A DNA stretch of 64,000 nucleotides from Rhizobium sp. Leaf453 (GCF_001425605.1 NZ_LMRG01000023.1:72420-136419), one strand, 5' to 3'. Positions 34,717-43,746 are shown, counted from the stretch's first letter. Numbers and translations: made by a program. Notes: generated by a model not told the origin, from the letters alone.

Positions 34717-35805
34717 ATGTCCAAAGCGGCTGAAATCGATATCGTATCCGTTTCCAAGGTCTATGGCAGCACGACTGCCGTCCATTCCATCAGTCTGAAA
34801 ATACCCTCCGGCAGCTATTGCTGCTTCCTCGGTCCGTCGGGTTGCGGCAAGACCTCGACGCTGCGGATGATCGCCGGTCACGAGAGTATTTCGTCCGGAG
34901 ACATTCGGCTGGGGAACACTGTCGTAACCGACTTTCCGCCGGCCAAGCGCGGCACGGCGATGATGTTCCAGTCCTATGCGCTGTTTCCCCATCTAGACCT
35001 CGTCGACAACGTCGCCTTCAGCCTGAAGATGAAGGGCGTAGACAAGGAGGTGCGCCGCGCCAAGGCGCTGGAAATGCTCAAGCTGATGCAGATGGAGCCC
35101 TATGCCAACCGGCGCCCGGCCCAGCTTTCCGGTGGTCAGCAGCAGCGCGTGGCGCTCGCCCGCGCGCTGATCACCGACCCGGAAGCGCTGCTTCTGGACG
35201 AGCCGCTGTCGGCGCTCGACCCGTTCCTGAAAATTCGCATGCGGGCGGAACTGAAGAAGCTGCAGAAGAGCCTCGGGATCACCTTCGTCCACGTCACCCA
35301 CAGCCAGGAAGAGGCGATGGCGCTCGCCGATATCATCGTCATCATGAACGACGGCAAGATCGAGCAGGCAGCCCATCCGCGCGAAGTATTCGAACGCCCG
35401 GCCACCGCCTTCGTTGCCCGCTTCATGGGTGATCACAATGTGCTCACCGGCCGCGTCGTCGAAAGCGGCGAGGGTAGGGTGACGCTGGAAGTGGCGGAAG
35501 GGCAGACCTTCACTGTCGCCGGTCCCGACCAGGCGCCGGGCGCACCGATCGATATCGGCGTGCGCACCGATCGCGTCCGCCTCGCTGCTGCATCCGACAA
35601 GACGCTCGGCTTCAACGGCGTCGTTTCCAATGTCGAATATCGCGGCGCCTCCGTGAAGATCACCGTCAATGGCGCCGGTAGCGACGATTTCACCGTCATC
35701 GCCAGCGACGCCGATTATTTCGAAAAACCCGTATCGGTCGGCGATGCGGTGTCCCTGAGTTGGGGCCTGGAGGACGCTGTCCTGCTCGGCCGCATGGCTG
35801 CCTGA
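34717..35805 (+). CDS. ABC importer ATPase (PotA/FbpC-like)
   Basis: The 362-residue ATPase has Walker A GPSGCGKTS, the Q-loop FQSYALFPHLD, signature LSGGQQQRVALARAL, Walker B LLLDEPLSALD and the switch His in HVTHSQEEA, followed by a TOBE regulatory domain (from about residue 240). It energises the importer encoded downstream. ATG at 34717 (second of two adjacent ATGs) has the better spacing from GGGGAG. Confidence 0.92.
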   Translation: MSKAAEIDIVSVSKVYGSTTAVHSISLKIPSGSYCCFLGPSGCGKTSTLRMIAGHESISSGDIRLGNTVVTDFPPAKRGTAMMFQSYALFPHLDLVDNVAFSLKMKGVDKEVRRAKALEMLKLMQMEPYANRRPAQLSGGQQQRVALARALITDPEALLLDEPLSALDPFLKIRMRAELKKLQKSLGITFVHVTHSQEEAMALADIIVIMNDGKIEQAAHPREVFERPATAFVARFMGDHNVLTGRVVESGEGRVTLEVAEGQTFTVAGPDQAPGAPIDIGVRTDRVRLAAASDKTLGFNGVVSNVEYRGASVKITVNGAGSDDFTVIASDADYFEKPVSVGDAVSLSWGLEDAVLLGRMAA

Positions 35806-35839
35806 TCAATCTCTAAACATCAAAAGAGGGAACAAGAGA

Positions 35840-37138
35840 ATGACCACTGAAAACAAGACGACCAAGGCTGTGACGGGTATTTCCCGCCGCTCGCTTCTGA
35901 AAACGGGTGCCGCCGCTGCCGGCGCGATCGTCGGCTCGGGCGCCATCACCGGCTTCCCGACCATCTGGGCGCAGAACCCGATCACGCTGCGCCAGTTCGG
36001 CACCGGCGTCTCGAACATCAATGCCATCGCCGAGAAGTGCAAGGCCGACCTCGGCATCACGCTGGAAATGACGGCCACGGATTCCGACGCTGCCGCCCAG
36101 CGTGCCGTCACGCAGCCGGACTCGTACGACATCGCCGATATCGAATACTGGATCCTGAAAAAGGTCTTCCCGGCCGGCGTCATCCAGCCGATGGATATCA
36201 AGAAGCTGAAATATTACGACAAGATCGTGCCGCTGTTCAAAACCGGCAAGCTGAAGCCGGACAGCGTCATCGCGCAGGGCACGGCACCACATACGGTCGG
36301 GTATGTCGAAGCGATCGGCGACAAGACGTTCGCCAAGGGCGAAACCCAGTTCTTCACCATGGTTCCGACCATCTACAATGCCGACACGCTGGGCATCCGT
36401 CCGGACCTCGTCGGCCGCGACATCACGTCCTGGGCCGATATCATGGACCCGGCCTTCAAGGGCAAGACCTCAATCCTCAATATCCCGTCGATCGGCATCA
36501 TGGATGCCGCGATGATCATGGAAGCGCTTGGCAACATCAAATATGCCGACAAGGGCAACATGACCAAGGAAGAGATCGATGCGACGATCGAATTCCTGAT
36601 CAAGGCCAAGCAGGACGGTCAGTTCCGCGCCTTCTGGAAGTCGTTCGACGAGTCGGTCAACCTGATGGCTTCGGGCGAAGTCGTCATCCAGTCCATGTGG
36701 TCGCCGGCCGTTGCCGCCGTCCGCTCCAAGGGCATCGCCTGCAAGTACCAGCCGCTCAAGGAAGGTTATCGCTCGTGGGGCGGTGGTCTGGGTCTTGCCG
36801 CGCACCTTTCCGGCGCGCAGCTCGACGCGGCCTATGAATACATCAACTGGTACACGTCCGGCTGGGTCGGCGGCTACCTCAACCGTCAAGGCTACTACTC
36901 TGCCGCCATGGACACGGCGAAGGAATTCATGTCGGCCGACGAATGGGGCTACTGGATCGAAGGCAAGCCCGCGACCGGCGACATCATGTCCCCGGAAGGC
37001 AAGGTCATGGAGAAGGCCGGTGCGGTGCGCGACGGCGGCTCGTTCGAGGAACGCATGGGCAAGGTCGCTTGCTGGAACTCGGTGATGGACGAAGACCGCT
37101 ACATGGTGAAGCGCTGGAACGAATTCATCGCCGCGTAA
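35840..37138 (+). CDS. ABC importer substrate-binding protein, Tat-exported
   Basis: The 432-residue protein has a twin-arginine signal (SRRSLLK, about residues 16-22, then AAAAGAIVGSGAI), so it is folded before export. The mature part is of the extracellular solute-binding family used by PotD/PotF and iron/thiamine-type importers. The ligand is unknown; the context (racemase-family enzyme, GntR, sigma-54 promoter) points to a nitrogen compound. A GAGG site precedes the ATG. It is followed by a 278-bp repeat-rich gap before the permease genes. Confidence 0.88.
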   Translation: MTTENKTTKAVTGISRRSLLKTGAAAAGAIVGSGAITGFPTIWAQNPITLRQFGTGVSNINAIAEKCKADLGITLEMTATDSDAAAQRAVTQPDSYDIADIEYWILKKVFPAGVIQPMDIKKLKYYDKIVPLFKTGKLKPDSVIAQGTAPHTVGYVEAIGDKTFAKGETQFFTMVPTIYNADTLGIRPDLVGRDITSWADIMDPAFKGKTSILNIPSIGIMDAAMIMEALGNIKYADKGNMTKEEIDATIEFLIKAKQDGQFRAFWKSFDESVNLMASGEVVIQSMWSPAVAAVRSKGIACKYQPLKEGYRSWGGGLGLAAHLSGAQLDAAYEYINWYTSGWVGGYLNRQGYYSAAMDTAKEFMSADEWGYWIEGKPATGDIMSPEGKVMEKAGAVRDGGSFEERMGKVACWNSVMDEDRYMVKRWNEFIAA

Positions 37139-37141
37139 GGA

Positions 37142-37334
37142 AAGACCCCACCCCACCCCCTCCCCACAAGGGGGAGGGGCTTAACCTGACGCGCCTTCCG
37201 CGAAAACCGGACCATCTGTGTCGCGAGAGGTCAGCCGCGTGTCAGCCCTCCCACCTGTGGGGAGGGCGGCGAGCGAAGCGAGCGGGAGAGGTTGAGGGCG
37301 CTGAAAACTACTTCTCCCTGCCTGCGGGGAGAAG
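37142..37334. repeat. Cluster of palindromic intergenic repeats inside the importer operon
   Basis: Three palindromes occur between the binding-protein and permease genes. The first is a copy of the 28440 element (CCCCCTCCCCACAAGGGGGAGG region, 37142-37190). The second is CCCTCCC-ACCTGT-GGGGAGGG (about 37244-37266). The third is CTTCTCCC-N7-GGGGAGAAG (37311-37334). They may act as REP-like mRNA stabilisers or attenuators, giving more binding protein than permease. Confidence 0.8.
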
Positions 37335-37416
37335 GTGCCCGCCCTTCTTCCTTAACACCGAGGGGCGGATGAGGGGCTTTCCCTCAAAGAGCAAATGTCA
37401 GAACGGAGACGATACC

Positions 37417-38337
37417 GTGGCAGCCATGACAGCGGAAAACGAGAGCACGGCACAGCCGAAGCCGGCATTCTCCAGGGATATCGGCGCCATTGCCGCGTCC
37501 ATCGCCTCCTATCTCCAGTCCATTCCTCTCGTCCTGATCCTCGGCTTCTTCTTCCTGCTGCCGATCCTGATGATCGCGGTGGTGAGCTTCTGGGATTATG
37601 ATTTCGCCGGGCTCTATCCCGATTTCCTGACCATGAACTACACAGATACGCTGGGCTCGTGGGTCACCTGGAAGACCTATCTGAACACGCTGAAATATAC
37701 GGCGCTGGTCTGGGGGCTGACACTGCTGATCGGCTTCTGGGTCGCCTATTTCCTGGCCTTCCATATCCGCACGACGACCATGCAGATGGTGCTGTTCCTC
37801 GTCTGCACCGTGCCATTCCTGACGTCCAACATCATTCGGATGATCTCCTGGATTCCGGTTCTCGGCCGTAACGGCCTGGTGAACACGACGCTGATCGAGA
37901 TGGGCATCATTCCGAGCCCGATCGAATGGCTGCTTTACTCTGATTTCGCCGTGGTGCTGGCCATGGTTCATCTCAACACGCTGTTCATGGTGACGCCGAT
38001 CTTCAACACGCTGATGCGCATCGATCGTTCGCTGATCGAGGCCGCGCGCGATGCCGGCGCCAATGGCTGGCAGATCCTCTGGAATGTCATCCTACCGCTT
38101 GCCAAGCCCGGTATCGCCATCGGTTCGATCTTCGTCGTGACGCTGGTCATGGCGGATTTTTCGACCGTGCAGGTCATGTCCGGCGGGCAGAGCGCCTCCG
38201 TCGCGCTGATGATGAAGAACCAGATGTCGTTGTTGCAGTATCCGGCGGCGGCGGCCAATGCCGTCGTGCTTCTGATCGTCGTGTTGCTCATGGTTGCCGC
38301 CATCCTGCGTGTCGTCGATATCCGCAAGGAGCTTTGA
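37417..38337 (+). CDS. ABC importer permease (PotB-like)
   Basis: The 306-residue protein has six membrane segments and the cytoplasmic EAA loop (SLIEAARDAGANGWQILWNV then ILPLAKPG) that contacts the ATPase. GTG at 37417 is chosen because GGAG lies 8 nt upstream; ATG three codons later is nearly as good. A longer upstream frame runs through the repeats and is rejected. It is separated from the next permease by one base. Confidence 0.88.
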   Translation: MAAMTAENESTAQPKPAFSRDIGAIAASIASYLQSIPLVLILGFFFLLPILMIAVVSFWDYDFAGLYPDFLTMNYTDTLGSWVTWKTYLNTLKYTALVWGLTLLIGFWVAYFLAFHIRTTTMQMVLFLVCTVPFLTSNIIRMISWIPVLGRNGLVNTTLIEMGIIPSPIEWLLYSDFAVVLAMVHLNTLFMVTPIFNTLMRIDRSLIEAARDAGANGWQILWNVILPLAKPGIAIGSIFVVTLVMADFSTVQVMSGGQSASVALMMKNQMSLLQYPAAAANAVVLLIVVLLMVAAILRVVDIRKEL

Positions 38338-38338
38338 G

Positions 38339-39160
38339 ATGAACCACGAAAAACGCACCCTCGAATTCTACGTTCTTTCGGCCTTCTTCGCGCTGTTCGT
38401 GCTGTTTCTCTACGGGCCACTGTCCGCCGTGTTCATCCTGTCCTTCCAGGGACCGGAGGGTGGCCTGACCTTCCCGCTCAACGGCGTTTCCGTTCACTGG
38501 TTCTTCAATCTGTTCGAACAGCAGGCGGTGGGCGATTTCGGAGCATCGTTCCGGCGATCGTTCACGCTGGGTCTGATGGTGATGGTCGTCAATGTCGCCG
38601 TGTCGCTGCTGGCAGGCCTCGCGTTCCGCCGGAAGTTTCGCGGATCGACCGTGCTGTTCTACCTGACTGTCGCCAGCCTCGTCGTGCCGTCGATCATCAT
38701 TTCGCTCGGCATCGGCGTCGTCTTCCAGCAGTTCGGGTTGAAGCCTGCCTGGTATTCGTCCGGCTTCGGTGCGCATCTCACCTGGACGCTGCCATTCGGC
38801 GTGCTGATCATGTTCGCCGTCTTCAACCGGTTTTCACCGGCTTACGAGGAGGCCGCGCGCGATCTCGGCGCGACGTCCCGGCAGACCTTCCGTCATGTCG
38901 TGCTGCCGATGATCGCGCCCAGCCTGATCGGTGTCGGCCTGTTCGGCTTCACGCTCTCCTATGACGAGTTTGCCCGTACGCTGATGACATCGGGCACCTA
39001 CAACACGCTGCCGCTCGAAATCTACGGCATGACCACCAATGTCACGACGCCGGTGCTCTATGCGCTCGGCACCGTCACCACCGTCTTTTCCTTCTCCATC
39101 ATCCTGCTGGCGCTCGCGATCATCCTCGGTCTGCGCCGCCGGCAGGCGAAAGTGGCCTGA
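38339..39160 (+). CDS. ABC importer permease (PotC-like)
   Basis: The 273-residue protein has six membrane segments and an EAA loop (YEEAARDLGATSRQTFRHVV). It pairs with the PotB-like permease as the heterodimeric channel. AAGGAG lies inside the end of the preceding gene, indicating coupled translation. Confidence 0.9.
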   Translation: MNHEKRTLEFYVLSAFFALFVLFLYGPLSAVFILSFQGPEGGLTFPLNGVSVHWFFNLFEQQAVGDFGASFRRSFTLGLMVMVVNVAVSLLAGLAFRRKFRGSTVLFYLTVASLVVPSIIISLGIGVVFQQFGLKPAWYSSGFGAHLTWTLPFGVLIMFAVFNRFSPAYEEAARDLGATSRQTFRHVVLPMIAPSLIGVGLFGFTLSYDEFARTLMTSGTYNTLPLEIYGMTTNVTTPVLYALGTVTTVFSFSIILLALAIILGLRRRQAKVA

Positions 39161-39166
39161 TCCCGC

Positions 39167-39901
39167 ATGCGCATTCTCGTCGTCAATCCCAACACCACCC
39201 GATCCATGACGGAAAAGGCGGCCGAGGCAGCCCGTGCCGTCGCCGCCACTGGTACCGAGATCATCGCCGCCACCTCTCAGATGGGGCCGGTCTCGATCGA
39301 GGGCCATTACGACGGGGCGCTGGCCTTGCCGGGTCTGTTGGCCGAAATCCGCAAGGCGGAAGCAGAGGGCGCGCAGGCTGCAGTGATCGCCTGTTTCGAC
39401 GATACGGGGCTGGATGCCGCCCGCTCGCTTGCTGGCTTTCCCGTTCTCGGCCTCTGTGAATCGGCACTGGTAACGGCCGGCTTCCTGGCCCAGCGCTTCA
39501 CCGTTGTCACGACCCTGGAGCGCTCGCGCATCCTGCTCGAAAACCTCTCCCGCCATTACGGCTTCGGTGGCCGCGCCAGGGTGCGCGCCGCTGATATTCC
39601 CGTCCTCGAACTGGAAGACCCGGCCTCCGGCGCCATCGGCAAGCTGCGCCATCAGATCGAACTGGCGCTAAACGAAGACGGCGCCGAAGCCATCGTGCTG
39701 GGCTGTGCAGGGATGGCCGATCTCGCCTATGCGCTGCAGGAGGAGTACGGCGTGCCCGTGATCGACGGTGTCTCGGCGGCGGTCAAGCAGGCGGAAGCGC
39801 TGATCGCGCAGCGGCTGGCGACCAGCAAGCGCGGGTCCTATGCCACGCCTCTGGCGAAGACCTATATGGGAGCAATGGCGGGGTTTGCGCCCCAGCCTTG
39901 A
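39167..39901 (+). CDS. Asp/Glu/hydantoin racemase family protein
   Basis: The 244-residue protein of the Asp/Glu/hydantoin racemase superfamily starts with RILVVNPNTTRSMTE. The two catalytic cysteines lie in IACFDD (about residue 77) and LGCAGM (about 182). Members racemise hydantoins, amino acids or act on allantoin-like ureides. As last gene of the importer operon, 6 bp after the permease, it should act on the imported compound, which may therefore be a hydantoin, ureide or amino acid (inference). Confidence 0.85.
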   Translation: MRILVVNPNTTRSMTEKAAEAARAVAATGTEIIAATSQMGPVSIEGHYDGALALPGLLAEIRKAEAEGAQAAVIACFDDTGLDAARSLAGFPVLGLCESALVTAGFLAQRFTVVTTLERSRILLENLSRHYGFGGRARVRAADIPVLELEDPASGAIGKLRHQIELALNEDGAEAIVLGCAGMADLAYALQEEYGVPVIDGVSAAVKQAEALIAQRLATSKRGSYATPLAKTYMGAMAGFAPQP

Positions 39902-39910
39902 GCGCTAAAG

Positions 39911-40696
39911 TCAGTTCGTTTCGCTCGTAACAAGGCCGGCCGTTTGCCGGCGATAGGATTCGCGCAGCGCAAAGGTCAGGATCACAACCACGATCCAGAG
40001 CCGTGCATAGGACCAGCCGAGGAAATAGCCGGTATAGAAATAACGCTGAAAGGGACCAGCATAGGCCGCGTAGACGGGCTCCAGCGCAACGGTGACGACT
40101 TTCTGCACCGCGTTAGCGCCGGTCAGGAAAAGACCAACACAGACCATGGCCGGAAGCAGGTATATCCATCGTCGTTTGATTTGCGAAAGCACGCCGCGAA
40201 AGGATGGTTTTCGATCAAGCCCTTTTTCGACAACCATCAGGAATGCCAGCGCCGCCATGAGTGCGCTCCAGACCGGTAGGGAAAGGCCATACCAGGGGAA
40301 GACGACCCCGTCGATTCCGAGCCAGTAAACGAATGGGATCGCGCTTGCGCTGGCATACTTGGCGGCAACCGAAACGATGACCGACAAACCAAGTAGGCGC
40401 CAGAGAATGGCGCGGCCCAAAGCGACTTGATCCCTGAAAGGAAGCTTGGCGAGGCTGGTGCCGCCGCCGGAAAGGTTGATCATTCGCTGGCTCATCAGCA
40501 GAAACGCCATGAACACAAGAAGTTGCACGAGCTGCGTACCGACAATCAGAGTGCCAAGGGTTGCATGACTACGCAGCCGAACGATTGTTGCAATCAACAG
40601 CCAAGGTGTCGCTTCCACCACGAGATACGGCCCGAAGCTGAGCAACGAGCGAAAGCGTTTCGCTGATACGGAAAGGTTGAGTGCGGCATCGTTCAT
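39911..40696 (-). CDS. Polytopic membrane protein of unknown function
   Basis: The 261-residue protein has about six hydrophobic segments (for example YLVVEATPWLLIATIV, TQLVQLLVFMAFLLM, WIYLLPAMVCVGLFLTGA, RLWIVVVILTFALRE). I do not recognise a family; there are no conserved charged motifs inside the membrane segments. The ATG at 40696 is the only good start. It stands alone, facing the importer operon with a 9-bp gap. Confidence 0.7.
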   Translation of the reverse strand: MNDAALNLSVSAKRFRSLLSFGPYLVVEATPWLLIATIVRLRSHATLGTLIVGTQLVQLLVFMAFLLMSQRMINLSGGGTSLAKLPFRDQVALGRAILWRLLGLSVIVSVAAKYASASAIPFVYWLGIDGVVFPWYGLSLPVWSALMAALAFLMVVEKGLDRKPSFRGVLSQIKRRWIYLLPAMVCVGLFLTGANAVQKVVTVALEPVYAAYAGPFQRYFYTGYFLGWSYARLWIVVVILTFALRESYRRQTAGLVTSETN

Positions 40697-40817
40697 ACTG
40701 GCTTCTTAATGGCACCTGCTCAATTCGCGGTTGATTTAAATATTAGATTTCTAACGGTTTTGTACAATTATAGGTATAAAAATGTCGATCTTCGCGCTGA
40801 TTGGCAGGCGCTTATTG

Positions 40818-40937
40818 CGTCTGCACCTTCTTCGCCCACCAACCTGCCACAGAGGCGACAGCGTCGACCCGCGGACCTCCCGCACCTCGGGGCTCATCTC
40901 GCTGAGGTGATAGAAGAATGGCGCAGCCGATTGGCGT
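40818..40937 (-). pseudogene. Frameshifted remnant of the small gene at 42276-42515
   Basis: On the minus strand, SRQSAAPFFYHLSEMSPEVREV aligns with TRYAAATFFYHRGEMSAEVLEV of the intact gene 1.4 kb away. After an internal deletion the similarity continues in another frame (RVDAVASVAGWWAKK against RIDAEDP...GAEWVERIK). It lacks the N-terminal third and a continuous frame. It occupies part of the 346-bp gap between the membrane protein and the class V aminotransferase; the rest of the gap shows nothing but promoter-like AT-rich DNA. Confidence 0.6.
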
Positions 40938-41042
40938 GATTTGCTGATAGCCACTTGACCTTCCTGCATCGCCGTCATGCGGCCGATTGTCGAACATTCG
41001 TGATCGCTCTACATAGGTGTCTCCCCGCTGAAGAGGTCCACC

Positions 41043-42218
41043 ATGATCGATATTGCAAAGGTCCGTGCTGACACCCCTGGTGCCAGCAAATGTGTTCATT
41101 TGAACAATGCCGGGGCTGGCCTGATGCCGTCCGTGGTCATCGATGCAACGGTGGGGCATCTGCATCGGGAGGCGGAAATCGGCGGTTACGAGGCGGCCGA
41201 CGAGGTCAAGGCCAGGGTCGATGCAGTCTATGACAGCGTTGCACGGCTTATCGGTGCATCGCCGGATGAAATCGCGCTGACGGAAAACGCCACCGTTGCC
41301 TGGCAGATGACATTCTATGCGCTGTCCTTCAAGTCGGGTGACCGCATCCTGACGGCGCGCGCCGAATATGCGGCCAATTTCGTTGCGCTGCTGCACGTCG
41401 CCCGGAAGACGGGTGCATCCGTCGAGGTTATTCCCGACGATGAGACCGGTGCGCTCGATCCCATTGCCCTGGAACGGATGATCGATCCCCGCGTACGCCT
41501 CATCGCGATCACCTGGGTACCGACGAATGGCGGTCTGGTGAACCCGGCCGCCGCCGTGGGCGCCATCGCTTGCAAACATGGAATCCCATATCTGCTGGAT
41601 GCGTGCCAGGCGGTCGGCCAACTGCCTGTCGATGTCGCGGATATCGGCTGCGACATGCTTTCGGCCACGGGGCGAAAATTCCTGCGGGGGCCGCGCGGGA
41701 CGGGCTTCCTGTATGTACGCCGCAGCATGCTCGAAAGCCTGCACCCGCCGCTGATCGACCATTTTGCCGCGCCATGGGTGGCTCCCGACCGGTACGAACT
41801 GCGAGCGGATGCCCGTCGTTTTGAAAGCTGGGAAAACAATTACGCGACGCGTCTCGGGCTCGGCGCCGCAGTCGATTATGCGCTCGACCTCGGCCTTGAG
41901 AACATCGAGGCGCGAAGCCGGACGTTGGCAGATCACCTGCGCGCGGGGCTTTCCGATCTGCCCGGCGTCCGGACCTACGATCTAGGTTCGCGACCGTCGG
42001 CCATCGTGACCTTTTCCGTCGATGGTATCGCCGCGAATGACGTGAAATCGGCGCTTCATGCCGCCGGCATCAACGTCAGCGCATCCAGCCCATCCAGCAC
42101 ATTGCTGGATGCAATGGCCCGGGATTTGCCCGTCCTCGTCCGCGCCTCCCCGCACTATTACAATACGGAAGACGAGATCGGCAGGCTTCTCGCGACTTGC
42201 GCCCAGCTCAGACGATGA
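41043..42218 (+). CDS. Class V aminotransferase-fold PLP enzyme
   Basis: The 391-residue protein of the NifS/SufS/isopenicillin-epimerase-like fold has PLP-site residues in TENATVAWQM (phosphate loop), the LLDACQAVGQLPVDV Asp and Gln, and the Schiff-base Lys in SATGRKFLRGPRGTGF. The desulfurase catalytic-Cys loop is not evident, so it is not clearly a cysteine desulfurase; aminotransferase, lyase or epimerase activity is possible. It is flanked by the remnant (left) and the intact copy (right) of the same small gene, both on the opposite strand. GAGGT precedes the ATG. Confidence 0.85.
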   Translation: MIDIAKVRADTPGASKCVHLNNAGAGLMPSVVIDATVGHLHREAEIGGYEAADEVKARVDAVYDSVARLIGASPDEIALTENATVAWQMTFYALSFKSGDRILTARAEYAANFVALLHVARKTGASVEVIPDDETGALDPIALERMIDPRVRLIAITWVPTNGGLVNPAAAVGAIACKHGIPYLLDACQAVGQLPVDVADIGCDMLSATGRKFLRGPRGTGFLYVRRSMLESLHPPLIDHFAAPWVAPDRYELRADARRFESWENNYATRLGLGAAVDYALDLGLENIEARSRTLADHLRAGLSDLPGVRTYDLGSRPSAIVTFSVDGIAANDVKSALHAAGINVSASSPSSTLLDAMARDLPVLVRASPHYYNTEDEIGRLLATCAQLRR

Positions 42219-42275
42219 CGGTGGATGGTGTGATTTGATGGCTCGGTAAGGGCCGTCCGGCCATATCGCCGGAGA

Positions 42276-42515
42276 TCATGCGCGGGCTGCCTTTATCCGC
42301 TCCACCCATTCCGCGCCGACCTGCCACCGCTCCAGCACGTCCACCGGGTCTTCCGCGTCGATGCGTGAACAGATGCGGTAGACCTCCAGCACCTCGGCGC
42401 TCATTTCGCCGCGATGGTAGAAGAAGGTCGCGGCGGCGTAGCGGGTGCGACCGGACCATTCGATGCCGAGCGGGGTGCGGATCAGATCCCAGTTGAGGCG
42501 GGTCTCGTCATCCAT
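42276..42515 (-). CDS. Small conserved protein in GcvT operon, unknown function
   Basis: The 79-residue soluble, Trp-rich, acidic protein contains TFFYHRGEMSAEVLEVYRIC and a GAEWVERIKAA tail. I do not recognise the family. It begins 10 bp after the GcvT-like gene, as last gene of the leftward flavoprotein operon. A degraded paralogue lies at 40818-40937, which supports its being a real, once-duplicated gene. Confidence 0.75.
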   Translation of the reverse strand: MDDETRLNWDLIRTPLGIEWSGRTRYAAATFFYHRGEMSAEVLEVYRICSRIDAEDPVDVLERWQVGAEWVERIKAARA

Positions 42516-42525
42516 AGCGCGGGGT

Positions 42526-43746
42526 TCAGAACAGGCCGGGCGGATTGGCGGCGCGGCGGTCGAGCTTGATGAAGGGGCGGGGCACGATGCGGGCGCGCTT
42601 CATCATCTTCTGGTACTGCAACTCACGCATCGCATAGATCTCCACCCAGAAATCCTCCGTCAGCCGCGTGCCGTAGGGCCGCGCGAGACTGGCGATGGCG
42701 ATGTTGCGTTTGGCGAGCGGCGACCAGATAGCGGCCGTCACGAGGCCTGCTTCCTGCTTTCTCCGATGATAGACGATCGCGCCGTCGGCCGGAATATTCC
42801 CTTCGATTTCAAGGCCGACGAGCACATGCTTCAGAGTTTGATTCCGCCGCGCTTCAAGTATCGCTTTACGTCCGTTGAAATTCACCTTCTCCATATCCAC
42901 CAGCCAGTCCAGTCCGATTTCATCCGGCATACGGGCGCGATCGGCGCGGAGCGTGGTTTCGGCCGTCATGAAGTCGGCGTTGGAAACGATGAAGCCGGCT
43001 TCGATGCGGGCACGGTTCAGCGCCGCGTATCCGATGGCGCGGATGCCGTGAAGCCGCCCCGCCGTCCAAAGCCGGTCCCAGAGGCTGAGCGCCTGGGCGG
43101 CGGGCACGAAGAGTTCGTAGCCGAGATCGCCGGTAAAGCCGGTGCGGGAAATCGTGACCGTGCCGCCGTCATGCGCGAAGTCCGCAAGTTGGAAAGGCTT
43201 GAGCCGTTCGATGCCTTCGAAGCCAGCCTTGGAGAGGACGGCAAACGAGGTCGGCCCCTGCAGCGCGACGCCGGCGATTTCCGTGGTTTCCTCCTCGATC
43301 CCGACATCGAAACCGATCGCGCTATCAAGGAGCCACGGCAGGTGGCGTTCCTGGCAGCAGAGGCGGAAGGTGTCGGCCGACAACTGGAACAGCGTGCCGT
43401 CGTCGAGAACATGGCCGTGATCGTCGCACCAGGCCGTATAATGCACCCGGCCAGCGGCGAGCTTGGCGACATTGCGCACGGTCAACCGGTTGAGGTACCG
43501 CTCCGCATCCGGGCCGGCGATGCGGTATTTCACCATCGGCGAGATATCGAACAGGGCGGCCATCGAGCGGATGGCGAAATATTCCAGTTCCTCGTCGAAC
43601 ACGGAATGCGGCGCCTTGTAGCCTGCCCAGGTGTACCAGTCGTTTGTCTCGCTGAGTGCGGCGATACGCGGATGAAACGGTGTTTCAAGGCGCGGCGTTG
43701 TGATGTGCTTCTGTTGGGCGAGACGGGTGGCAAGGTCCGGCATCAT
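42526..43746 (-). CDS. GcvT-like (aminomethyltransferase / demethylase) protein
   Basis: The 406-residue protein has the GcvT fold with SRTGFTGDLGYELF (about residues 200-215) and a C-terminal barrel. Relatives include T-protein, dimethylglycine/sarcosine oxidase THF domains, DMSP demethylase and the Tdm C-terminus, so THF-linked removal of an N-methyl (or similar) group is likely. It overlaps the upstream flavoprotein gene by 4 bp, suggesting that the flavoprotein oxidises a methylated amine and this protein takes up the one-carbon unit. Confidence 0.86.
   Translation of the reverse strand: MMPDLATRLAQQKHITTPRLETPFHPRIAALSETNDWYTWAGYKAPHSVFDEELEYFAIRSMAALFDISPMVKYRIAGPDAERYLNRLTVRNVAKLAAGRVHYTAWCDDHGHVLDDGTLFQLSADTFRLCCQERHLPWLLDSAIGFDVGIEEETTEIAGVALQGPTSFAVLSKAGFEGIERLKPFQLADFAHDGGTVTISRTGFTGDLGYELFVPAAQALSLWDRLWTAGRLHGIRAIGYAALNRARIEAGFIVSNADFMTAETTLRADRARMPDEIGLDWLVDMEKVNFNGRKAILEARRNQTLKHVLVGLEIEGNIPADGAIVYHRRKQEAGLVTAAIWSPLAKRNIAIASLARPYGTRLTEDFWVEIYAMRELQYQKMMKRARIVPRPFIKLDRRAANPPGLF

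Noticed and set aside
36943-37416. Upstream extension of the PotB-like permease frame
   Set aside because: It overlaps the end of the binding-protein gene and runs through palindromic repeats; GTG at 37417 has proper spacing from GGAG.
40981-41010. CGAACATTCG upstream of the class V aminotransferase as a fourth regulon operator
   Set aside because: It lacks the TGAA-N6-TTCA spacing and matches poorly at the key arm positions, so I do not place the aminotransferase in the regulon.
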